Assembly (NCBI GenBank): GCA_007050885.1
Contig: SMYQ01000017.1
Location: 1-5,791, forward strand
Source: Candidatus Bathyarchaeota archaeon
Lineage (GTDB): Archaea > Thermoproteota > Bathyarchaeia > 40CM-2-53-6 > RBG-13-38-9
Length of the DNA: 5,791 nucleotides
Reading direction: 5' to 3'
In this document: in pieces, positions 1 through 5,269 of the stretch
Position numbering within the stretch: the stretch's first letter is position 1
Layout of the letters: each line of letters starts with the position of its first letter
The notes under the pieces: model-generated
What the model was told of the DNA's origin: nothing
The model's database searches: none
The model's input: only the letters and a program-made list of their open reading frames with translations
Translations under genes and position numbers: made by a program

Positions 1-473
1 TCTCTTCTTACTCCACCCAACGTGTTTATTCCAAGATTGACTCTTTTTCCACAGATCCGCTCCATTATTTCCATTACATGTTCCCTTTCTCTCCAAAGGT
101 ACATGTAAGCGGTATCATAGCCGAGTTCATGCATTCCTACGCCAAACCATAGTATATGGCTAGCTAATCTCTCAGTTTCAAATATGATTGTCCTGATGTA
201 TTTGGCTCTATCAGGAGCTTCGATACTCATTAACGCTTCCACGGTTTCGCAGAAACATGTAGAATGAACAACGTTGCATATTCCACAAACTCTCTCGGCG
301 AGAAAGATGTCGCTGTGGTAAGATTTCTTTGTAGCTAAGTCCTCTATACCTCTATGCATGTATCCAAATTTCATGTCTCCTCCAACTACTTTCTCACCTT
401 TGACTTCCAACTCAAAATGTGATGCTTCCTTCAATGCTGGATGGAAAGGACCTATCGGAATAACTTCAGACAT
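1..473 (-). CDS. [NiFe] hydrogenase large subunit, group 4 type (partial, N-terminal 157 residues)
   Basis: The gene starts with ATG at 473 and stays open through position 1, so only the N-terminal third or so is present. Residues 35-66 read as the hydrogenase L1 region: MKFGYMHRGIEDLA leads into FLAERVCGICNVVHS, with Cys63 and Cys66 forming the CxxC that ligates the Ni-Fe site. Related Complex I subunits (NuoD) have lost these cysteines, so this looks like a genuine hydrogenase catalytic subunit rather than a NuoD/FpoD protein. Two extra cysteines (Cys73, Cys75) follow closely. The family takes up or evolves H2, normally as part of a membrane-anchored complex facing the cytoplasm. The start lies 2 nt after the stop of the hdrB-like gene, with a CTGGAG ribosome-binding sequence inside that gene's end. 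The C-terminal CxxC motif, the small subunit and the membrane subunits would lie to the left of the window. The exact subgroup cannot be told from this fragment. Confidence 0.88.
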   Translation of the reverse strand, partial: MSEVIPIGPFHPALKEASHFELEVKGEKVVGGDMKFGYMHRGIEDLATKKSYHSDIFLAERVCGICNVVHSTCFCETVEALMSIEAPDRAKYIRTIIFETERLASHILWFGVGMHELGYDTAYMYLWREREHVMEIMERICGKRVNLGINTLGGVRR

Positions 474-475
474 TT

Positions 476-1369
476 TTATTTCTCCAGTTTTGTGATTATG
501 TTTTTTGTTGGGCCTCTATGAGTATGGAGACCGAACTCCTCAGGTTTAATTCCTAACGCTAATGCCACAAGTTCAACTACATGGACTACTGGTATGCCTT
601 CACCAAACGACATTTTGTATTTCCTTTTTAATTCCAATTGTCCAAATTCGAATTGAATATTGCATGCGGGACATGAGACAACAATACAATCCACACCTTC
701 CTCCCACATTCTCTCAAGTTTTTGAGCTAACATCGTCTTGAGCGAGAATTCTTCTTCCACAACACGGTGAGGGTAACCACAGCAGAATCTTTGGATTCCA
801 TAATCGATTCTTTTGGTTCCGGTAGCATCAACAATATCCTCGAGAAGTTTAGGTTTGTCTTGAACTTTTTCTCGATCGTGGGCTCTAAATAAGTGGCATC
901 CAGGATGAACTGCAACATTTAACTTGCCAAGCTTATTTGTACTAAGATTTTTTATTTCGTTAATTCCAATGTCTTGACCTAGTATCTCGACAATATGTTT
1001 TAGAGATGTGCTTGAAGGTAATGGTTTGCCTATTTGTTCGAGTACTTTTTTCACTTCTTCCCTTAGAGCGTTATCAGTTTTTAAAGTCTCTATGGCCTCA
1101 AAGAATGTCTCATAACATCCATTGCATACTGTAGCTAAGTCCATTCCCATTGAATTGGCTATTGAGATATTTCTCGCTGCCAGAGCCAGCCACATTTCAC
1201 GTTGTAATCGTTCAGTTACTACTGGATCCGGACAGCATGAAACACCCTCCATGTCTCGGATTTTAATTCCAAATTTGTCCATAACTTTTCTACATGCAGC
1301 CTCGACACTTGGCTGTCTTGAAGGTACCCAACATCCCCAGTACATTGCATATTCTTTGTTGCGACTCAT
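476..1369 (-). CDS. hdrB: HdrB-like heterodisulfide reductase subunit B (two CCG domains)
   Basis: A 297-residue protein, about the usual HdrB length. It contains two complete CCG motifs. The first is Cys13-X31-Cys45Cys46-X35-Cys82-XX-Cys85 and the second is Cys158-X37-Cys196Cys197-X35-Cys233-XX-Cys236. Both fit the canonical CX31-39CCX35-36CXXC pattern that binds the noncubane [4Fe-4S] clusters reducing CoM-S-S-CoB in methanogens. In non-methanogens HdrB homologues act on other disulfides or pass electrons to other partners, so the substrate here is unknown. No signal peptide or membrane segment is evident, so it should be cytoplasmic. The gene sits between the NuoC-like gene (3 nt gap) and the hydrogenase large subunit (2 nt gap), in the same direction, so co-translation and a physical complex are likely. 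No HdrA or HdrC is visible; the polyferredoxin at the head of the operon could supply the electron-transfer role of HdrC. The family call is strong and the enzymatic role is inferred. Confidence 0.9.
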   Translation of the reverse strand: MSRNKEYAMYWGCWVPSRQPSVEAACRKVMDKFGIKIRDMEGVSCCPDPVVTERLQREMWLALAARNISIANSMGMDLATVCNGCYETFFEAIETLKTDNALREEVKKVLEQIGKPLPSSTSLKHIVEILGQDIGINEIKNLSTNKLGKLNVAVHPGCHLFRAHDREKVQDKPKLLEDIVDATGTKRIDYGIQRFCCGYPHRVVEEEFSLKTMLAQKLERMWEEGVDCIVVSCPACNIQFEFGQLELKRKYKMSFGEGIPVVHVVELVALALGIKPEEFGLHTHRGPTKNIITKLEK

Positions 1370-1372
1370 ATC

Positions 1373-2044
1373 CTAGTACCTCAGTTTCTTCTTGTTCCAG
1401 TTGTATCCTACTTTCTTGTCAAATTTGACTTGATGGGCTACTTCGTGTATCTCTTTAAGAGCTTCTGGACGAGTCATGGTAGTTTGAACTTCTGGGAGTT
1501 GCATTTTTTCTCTGTTCATTTTCACTGTTGAGGGCATTGTGAATACTTGACCCTGCTCCATGAGCGTTTCCACAGTTGGCTTCTGATATTCTGCAACAAT
1601 GCCTTCCATTGGTTTTCTCAATGGGGCGTTCTTATCTTCACGCCATTCTTTAGGCAATGTTAGTGGTCGTGGGTCTGAAATTCCATCAAATTCGATCTGG
1701 AATAAATCCCAAATTTCCCTCTCAACAGTCATTGCACCAGGGATAATTCCTGTTACAGATGATACTTTTGATTCTTCTTTCATGACCGACGTCTTTACAT
1801 GAATCATTAACCCTTTGACACTCATGTGGTAGATTAACTCAAAATCAAGACCATTATCGACAGCAGATATTGTGCACAATCTTGCTTTATGATCTTCAAC
1901 CAAGATTTTGAGAGTATCAATAAGCTTGTCTTTACTAACTTTGATTATAGGACTATCAGGAGCCATCCTAGATTCTCCAATAATCACTTCTGCTAATTGA
2001 GTCCTTAGATTTTGTAAGACTTCTTTTTCTTGAATTGGCTCCAT
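1373..2044 (-). CDS. NuoC-like 30 kDa subunit of group 4 [NiFe] hydrogenase / Complex I family
   Basis: A 223-residue protein. Residues 94-145 show the signature of the respiratory-chain 30 kDa family: the TVEREIWDLFQIEFDG stretch, then DPRPLTLPKEW and APLRKP. The N-terminal 90 residues resemble the alpha/beta part of NuoC. This subunit carries no cofactor; it packs against the large subunit and helps dock it onto the small subunit in Nuo, Fpo, Ech and Hyc-type complexes. The partner is the partial large subunit two genes downstream. A tail of about 75 residues after PLRKP (149-223) extends beyond the minimal NuoC core and is basic at its end. The ATG start lies 1 nt after the polyferredoxin stop, with CAGGAG in that gene's last codons as ribosome-binding site. 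In many bacteria and archaea NuoC and NuoD equivalents are adjacent or fused; here an hdrB gene separates them. Confidence 0.88.
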   Translation of the reverse strand: MEPIQEKEVLQNLRTQLAEVIIGESRMAPDSPIIKVSKDKLIDTLKILVEDHKARLCTISAVDNGLDFELIYHMSVKGLMIHVKTSVMKEESKVSSVTGIIPGAMTVEREIWDLFQIEFDGISDPRPLTLPKEWREDKNAPLRKPMEGIVAEYQKPTVETLMEQGQVFTMPSTVKMNREKMQLPEVQTTMTRPEALKEIHEVAHQVKFDKKVGYNWNKKKLRY

Positions 2045-2045
2045 C

Positions 2046-2567
2046 TCATTTTGTCTCCTGTGAAGTTATTTTTGGCTTTCCATAGATCTCTTTCAAAATC
2101 TTATCTGCTTCTTCTCGGGTAACGTGACTTATCGCCATGGGCGAACAATACTTAACACATGCTGGGTCTCCATCACAAAGATCGCATTTTATTGAGATCT
2201 TTTTTTCAGAATAGAATTTTGGTATACGTGCCGGACAAACGATGTTACAGGTCTGGCAGCCGATACATTCTAGAGGATTAATTTTCACTATTCCAGTTTC
2301 ATCGTCTTTATGAATTGCGTCTACAGGACATGATGCAAGACATAAAGGATCCTCGCAATGTTGACAATATTGACATTCGACTTCTCCTCGGTCGAACTCT
2401 ATTACATGTCTTATGTGGGTCAGCTCATAGCTGTATGTATTGTTGAATTTGTTAAATGAGCAAGCAATTTCACACATCCGGCAGCCAGTACATAGACGTT
2501 TATCAAATACCAAGATATTCTGTTTTGCAACATCGGCCAAGGTATTATTCTCCAGAGTTATTGCCAC
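2046..2567 (-). CDS. Polyferredoxin with four [4Fe-4S] motifs (HycB/CooF/DmsB-like electron-transfer subunit)
   Basis: A 173-residue protein with four cysteine groups. They are Cys26/29/32/36 (CTGCRMCEIAC), Cys68/71/76/80 (CQHCEDPLCLASCP) with an extra Cys65, Cys101/104/107/111 (CIGCQTCNIVC), and Cys128/131/137/141. This is the four-cluster layout of HycB, CooF, HydN and DmsB-type subunits, which wire electrons between a dehydrogenase and a hydrogenase or other redox partner. No Tat signal is present, so it is cytoplasmic. It is the first gene of the operon with the NuoC-like, HdrB-like and hydrogenase large-subunit genes, and is probably the electron conduit between them or to an external dehydrogenase such as formate dehydrogenase. 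The start is GTG at 2567: an in-frame stop lies five codons upstream and no ATG lies between it and the first cluster motif. No clear Shine-Dalgarno sequence precedes it, so a short or atypical leader is possible. Confidence 0.9.
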   Translation of the reverse strand: MAITLENNTLADVAKQNILVFDKRLCTGCRMCEIACSFNKFNNTYSYELTHIRHVIEFDRGEVECQYCQHCEDPLCLASCPVDAIHKDDETGIVKINPLECIGCQTCNIVCPARIPKFYSEKKISIKCDLCDGDPACVKYCSPMAISHVTREEADKILKEIYGKPKITSQETK

Positions 2568-2638
2568 AATGAACCAATGTCAAGTATTTATTTCTAACCA
2601 GCGGCCTAAAATATCGAAATTAATGAGCTTTATGGAGA

Positions 2639-2648
2639 CTTTTATACC
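2639..2648. promoter_or_regulatory. Candidate TATA box in the divergent tusA / hydrogenase-operon promoter region
   Basis: The sequence CTTTTATACC lies in the 126 nt gap between the divergent polyferredoxin and tusA genes. Read on the plus strand it matches an archaeal TATA box and would place transcription start near 2668, giving tusA a leader of about 25 nt. Read on the minus strand (TATAAAAG) it could also serve the hydrogenase operon, with a leader of about 50 nt. A second minus-strand candidate is the AT-rich stretch GATATTTTAGG at 2606-2616, which would give an 18 nt leader. The assignment is by sequence and spacing only. Confidence 0.5.
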
Positions 2649-2693
2649 AGTAAGTTTAGAATTCAGACAGATGGATTTAATCAGGGATAAAGA

Positions 2694-2930
2694 TTGACAC
2701 GCCAAGCAGATAAACAATTGAATTGTGTGCGAATGTTCTGTCCTATGCCAGTCATAAAGACGAAAGTCGAGCTCGAAAAACTTCAAGTAGGTCAGGTTTT
2801 AGAAATCATAGCTGATGATCCTGCTGCAGAACTGGACCTGCCCAGTCTAGCAAAAAGTACTGGTCAAGAAGTTGTTGCGGTAGAAAAGACCGACAAAGAC
2901 ATCCATGTATTCATCAAGAAAATCAAATGA
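2694..2930 (+). CDS. tusA: TusA/SirA-family sulfur carrier protein
   Basis: A 78-residue protein of normal TusA length. The family's CPxP motif is present as Cys16-Pro17-Met18-Pro19; Cys16 is the residue that carries persulfide sulfur in TusA. The typical central segment follows, with the IIADDPAAELDLP stretch at about residues 38-50 and a closing beta strand. Cys11 gives a second nearby thiol. The glycine normally found three residues before the CPxP cysteine appears as Arg13, a small departure from consensus. The start is TTG at 2694, preceded by AGGGA at 2683-2687; an in-frame TAA immediately upstream (2688-2690) excludes a longer protein. TusA proteins relay sulfur to tRNA thiolation, molybdenum cofactor pathways or sulfur oxidation. 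Here the neighbours suggest Fe-S or FdhD-linked sulfur supply, which is inference. The gene diverges from the hydrogenase operon. Confidence 0.9.
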   Translation: MTRQADKQLNCVRMFCPMPVIKTKVELEKLQVGQVLEIIADDPAAELDLPSLAKSTGQEVVAVEKTDKDIHVFIKKIK

Positions 2931-3001
2931 AACAGTCTGATAAAAGGTCATAAGTGGACAAATTAAGTTGATAAACGCCTTTTGGCCTTTGCTGAAGAAA
3001 C

Positions 3002-3009
3002 ATATATAA
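3002..3009 (+). promoter_or_regulatory. Candidate TATA box for iscU
   Basis: ATATATAA lies 117 nt before the iscU start, in the 195 nt gap after tusA. It would place transcription start near 3030 and give a leader of about 95 nt. A second AT-rich stretch near 3059-3066 (AAAAATATAG) could give a shorter leader, so the true promoter is uncertain. Confidence 0.4.
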
Positions 3010-3015
3010 TCTCAG

Positions 3016-3041
3016 TTATCTTGATAAGCAAGAACCTTATC
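3016..3041 (+). repeat. Alternating TTATC / GATAAG / CTTATC repeat upstream of iscU
   Basis: Three copies of one short unit are arranged as TTATC (3016-3020), GATAAG (3023-3028) and CTTATC (3036-3041). The first two form a palindrome with a 2 nt centre. The last two form a perfect 6 bp stem with a 7 nt loop. The direct repeat TTATCTT recurs 21 bp apart, about two helical turns. It lies just downstream of the candidate TATA box, so it could be a repressor operator or, if transcribed, an RNA hairpin in the iscU leader. No known regulator is identified. Confidence 0.45.
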
Positions 3042-3113
3042 TTTTGGATGAAAAGTTAAAAAATATAGTTTACCAATGATTTGGAGACATCAAGTATCTA
3101 GACTATATTCGAA

Positions 3114-3118
3114 GGTGG
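3114..3118 (+). promoter_or_regulatory. Strong ribosome-binding site of iscU
   Basis: GGTGG ends 7 nt before the iscU ATG and matches the archaeal anti-Shine-Dalgarno sequence well. It fixes the iscU start at 3126 and contrasts with the weak or absent sites before the GTG- and TTG-initiated genes of this window. Confidence 0.75.
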
Positions 3119-3125
3119 AAGTAGA

Positions 3126-3530
3126 ATGTACAGCGAGAAAGTTATTGATCACTTCAAAAATCCACGAAACGTGGGTGAAATAGAAGATGCAGATGGAGTA
3201 GGTACAGTAGGCAATCCAGTCTGTGGAGATCTCATGACCATCTACATCAAAGTAAAAGACGATAAAATTGAAGATATAAAATTCAAAACATTCGGTTGTG
3301 GAGCTGCAATAGCTACAAGCAGTATGATAACTGAAATTGCCAAAGGCAAGACACTTGATGAAGGTTTGAAAGTAACGAGATCGGACGTCGCTAGCAACCT
3401 TGGCGGATTACCCTCAATAAAGATGCATTGCTCAAACTTGGCTGCAGATGCTTTACATGCTGCAATAAATGACTACCGTAAAAAAAAGGATGACAAGGAA
3501 GCCAAGATTGAAGAGGAGGATAAGAAATGA
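3126..3530 (+). CDS. iscU: IscU/NifU N-terminal-type Fe-S cluster scaffold protein
   Basis: A 134-residue protein. The three scaffold cysteines are Cys33 (NPVCGD), Cys58 (FGCGAA) and Cys102 (KMHCSNLA), with the assisting Asp35 and His101, so all cluster-assembly residues are present. IscU builds [2Fe-2S] and [4Fe-4S] clusters from sulfur delivered by a cysteine desulfurase and passes them to apoproteins. The usual LPPVK chaperone-binding motif is altered to LPSIK (residues 95-99), so chaperone interaction may differ; no HscA or HscB is visible. No desulfurase gene (iscS) lies in the window. A highly charged Lys/Glu tail (about 118-134) extends past the folded domain. The gene has a strong ribosome-binding site and its stop overlaps the start of the small Cys-rich gene that follows (ATGA). 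Its product is well placed to serve the Fe-S-rich hydrogenase operon next door. Confidence 0.93.
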   Translation: MYSEKVIDHFKNPRNVGEIEDADGVGTVGNPVCGDLMTIYIKVKDDKIEDIKFKTFGCGAAIATSSMITEIAKGKTLDEGLKVTRSDVASNLGGLPSIKMHCSNLAADALHAAINDYRKKKDDKEAKIEEEDKK

Positions 3531-3667
3531 GCACCACAGAGAAATGCATATTCTGTAGTACAGCCCAAAGAGGAGGGTGTGAACTCGCAGTCAAGAAAGT
3601 AATAGAGGGAAAAGAATATACTTTCTGTTGTGATATTTGCGCTTCAAAGTTTGAGAAAAAAGGCTAG
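3527..3667 (+). CDS. Small Cys-rich TRASH-like zinc-binding protein (46 residues)
   Basis: This short ORF is coupled to iscU by a 4 nt ATGA overlap, with GAGGAGGA in the iscU tail (about 3511-3518) acting as ribosome-binding site. The 46-residue product has Cys7-X2-Cys10, Cys18, then Cys34-Cys35-X2-Cys38 followed by an aromatic at Phe42, and a GKEYTFCCDIC segment. This resembles the TRASH/YHS/MYM-type treble-clef fold (CxxC, then a GK-Y-FC-x-x-C-x3-F ending), which archaea use in metal sensing and metallochaperone proteins. It is short even for that family and contains only the finger. Tight coupling to iscU suggests a role in metal or cluster handling, for instance iron delivery or scaffold protection; this is inference. 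The coupling, the ribosome-binding site and the ordered cysteines make a chance ORF unlikely. The specific function is unknown. Confidence 0.8.
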   Translation: MSTTEKCIFCSTAQRGGCELAVKKVIEGKEYTFCCDICASKFEKKG

Positions 3668-3707
3668 CTAAACATTATAGGATAGATCGAATTCCAGAAA
3701 AAGAATC

Positions 3708-4376
3708 ATGCAAAAAAAGTCAATTGAGAAACTATCTATATTACAAGTCCGAGCAATAATTTTTGATTTAGACGGTACCCTAATAGATAGTTATCAAGCT
3801 CATGTAGAATCATTTCTTAGAGCATTATCAAGATTCGGATTAACTATAGAAAATAAAGAGATCCATCGCCGTTTTGGTAAACCTGCAAAACAAATTATCA
3901 AGGAGATTCTACCTGAAAATCAACACAGACATATCGATGAAATCGTTAGATACAAGAGACTTGAATTTATCGAGACATCAAAAAATATGCAAGTTTTCGA
4001 CGGTGTGGAGACACTACTTAAACATCTTAAAGATAAAGGATTTCGCACATGCCTCGCCACATCAGCCGATAGGCCAAGTGTGATACGAGTTTTGAATAAA
4101 TTCGATCTTGAGAATTATTTTGATATGGTAATATCATCAAATGATGTTAAGGAAGCTAAACCAAATCCTGAGATGTTTATTCAAGCTTCTAAGAGACTTG
4201 AAGTTGAACCTAAAAACTGTTTAGTAATTGGGGATTCTCCATTCGATGTGATAGCCGCCAAGAAAGCCAAAATGAATGTAATTATTGTCGATAACAATCC
4301 TTTTCAAAAAACGGAAATACTAAGTCATAAAGTCCCAATAGTCTCGAATATCAATCAGCTGACCAATTTTTTTTGA
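3708..4376 (+). CDS. HAD-superfamily (subfamily IA) phosphatase
   Basis: A 222-residue protein with all four HAD motifs. Motif I is FDLDGTL, with nucleophile Asp20 and acid/base Asp22. Motif II is ATSAD at about 117-121. Motif III is Lys151 in EAKPNPEMF. Motif IV is GDSPFDV, with Asp176 and Asp180 binding Mg2+. Between motifs I and II a helical C1-type cap (about 28-95) covers the active site. This is the layout of phosphoglycolate phosphatase and beta-phosphoglucomutase-like enzymes, which hydrolyse or transfer phosphate on small cytoplasmic metabolites; the substrate cannot be read from the sequence. The ATG start gives 16 residues before motif I. No strong ribosome-binding site is seen, and the gene begins 40 nt after the small Cys-rich gene, so it may be cotranscribed or have its own promoter (CATTATAG near 3673). 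It converges on fdhD. A link to the sulfur and Fe-S genes is not evident. Confidence 0.9.
   Translation: MQKKSIEKLSILQVRAIIFDLDGTLIDSYQAHVESFLRALSRFGLTIENKEIHRRFGKPAKQIIKEILPENQHRHIDEIVRYKRLEFIETSKNMQVFDGVETLLKHLKDKGFRTCLATSADRPSVIRVLNKFDLENYFDMVISSNDVKEAKPNPEMFIQASKRLEVEPKNCLVIGDSPFDVIAAKKAKMNVIIVDNNPFQKTEILSHKVPIVSNINQLTNFF
4367..4374 (+). terminator. Oligo-T terminator candidate at the end of the HAD gene
   Basis: A run of eight T residues overlaps the TGA stop of the HAD gene. Archaeal RNA polymerase terminates at such U-rich tracts without needing a hairpin. It sits where a plus-strand transcript should end before meeting the convergent fdhD gene 37 nt away. No equivalent tract is seen on the minus strand after fdhD within this gap. 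Confidence 0.5.
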
Positions 4377-4413
4377 ATTAACATTGCAAGTAAGCGCGCA
4401 CTATAGCATCAGC

Positions 4414-5208
4414 CTAAGATAATTTCACCCTTTCAGGACATGTGTAAATATTGAATCTTTTACCTCTCGCAAAGCAGATTAGGGTTATCCCAACTCTTTC
4501 CGCTAACTTTATCCCAGAATGTATTGGACCTGATATCGAAACTGAAATAGGGATAGCCATCTGAGCTGCTTTTGCAACAATATCTGCAGTCTGTCTTCCC
4601 GATGTTACTAGTACAGATCTATGGAGGTCTATGTTTTTTAGTATTGAAGCTCCTAATGCTTTGTCTACGGCGTTATGTCTTCCTACGTCTTCTGCAAATG
4701 CAACCATTTTTAAATTTTCGAATATAGCCGCTGAGTGAATTCCACCAGTCATCTTGAAGACTATGGATTCATTATTCAACTTAGTAACCATTTGTTCTAA
4801 GTTCTCAGCAGTAACAGAATATTGATCTGTAATCTTTGAATTGATTTGAGCCAACAGACGGAGATAATCTACCAATGAGCCACATGCAGATGAGACAAAC
4901 CTTCCGAATCTATTAAGATCAAAATCTACCTTGGCTCCAGTCTTCAATTTCACATGGATATCTGTACCCGCAATGAGTAGTTCATCTATAGAATCTTTCG
5001 TTTTTAGCATACCTTCAGAGAATAAATGACCAACAGCTAACTCGTTTAGCATTGATGGCGATGATAAGAGAGTGACAAGATGTTTTTTGTTAATATAAAT
5101 ATTGGCTGGAGCTTCTACAGCCACTTCTTCTTGAACAATATCAGTTGAGTGTTGTTTAATATCGATTTTATGAACTTTGGCTTTTGCCGTGGCAGACAAA
5201 TTATTCAA
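4414..5208 (-). CDS. fdhD: FdhD, formate dehydrogenase accessory sulfurtransferase
   Basis: A 264-residue protein of typical FdhD length. Conserved blocks are visible in order: ELAVGHLFSEGML (about 56-68), the SSACGS loop with Cys109, the MTGGIHSAAIF block (153-163), AEDVGRHNAVDKALG (172-186), the TSGRQTADIV segment, and the C-terminal CFARGKRFNIYT followed by PERV. FdhD transfers sulfur from a desulfurase to the Mo- or W-bis-MGD cofactor, which formate dehydrogenase needs for activity. The bacterial enzyme has a CxxC in the mobile loop; here only the first cysteine (Cys109) is present and the second position is Leu112. The start is TTG at 5208, with GGAAG just upstream; the in-frame stretch back to a TAA at 5233-5235 offers no ATG. 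It lies 61 nt after the HTH gene on the same strand and has its own TATA candidate. It implies a molybdenum/tungsten formate dehydrogenase (or related oxidoreductase) elsewhere in the genome. Confidence 0.92.
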   Translation of the reverse strand: MNNLSATAKAKVHKIDIKQHSTDIVQEEVAVEAPANIYINKKHLVTLLSSPSMLNELAVGHLFSEGMLKTKDSIDELLIAGTDIHVKLKTGAKVDFDLNRFGRFVSSACGSLVDYLRLLAQINSKITDQYSVTAENLEQMVTKLNNESIVFKMTGGIHSAAIFENLKMVAFAEDVGRHNAVDKALGASILKNIDLHRSVLVTSGRQTADIVAKAAQMAIPISVSISGPIHSGIKLAERVGITLICFARGKRFNIYTCPERVKLS

Positions 5209-5258
5209 TCTTCCATGTAACGTTATCTTGGGTTAACAGAAGATCGACATAATCAAAA

Positions 5259-5266
5259 GTATAAAG
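5259..5266 (-). promoter_or_regulatory. Candidate TATA box for fdhD
   Basis: On the minus strand the sequence CTTTATAC lies just past the end of the HTH gene. A start about 25 nt downstream (near 5237) would give fdhD a leader of about 29 nt. It suggests that fdhD can be transcribed independently of the HTH gene, although read-through across the 61 nt gap is also possible. Confidence 0.45.
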
Positions 5267-5269
5267 GTG

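Noticed and set aside
1122..1376. Plus-strand reading frame antisense to hdrB
   Set aside because: The sense strand carries the first CCG motif of hdrB; the antisense frame is a by-product.
2440..2697. Plus-strand reading frame of 85 codons antisense to the polyferredoxin gene
   Set aside because: It is a shadow of a gene with four conserved cluster motifs and overlaps the promoter region.
2580..2786. Minus-strand reading frame of 68 codons over the tusA start and upstream region
   Set aside because: It overlaps the well-supported tusA gene and the divergent promoter and shows no domain-like features.
2931..3125. Possible tRNA or other structured RNA in the tusA-iscU gap
   Set aside because: No cloverleaf, CCA-type end or T-loop consensus could be found. 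Only the short TTATC/GATAAG hairpin is present, and it is listed as a repeat.
3391..3594. Minus-strand reading frame antisense to iscU and the small Cys-rich gene
   Set aside because: The sense strand encodes conserved cysteine motifs in both genes; the antisense product has no recognisable features.
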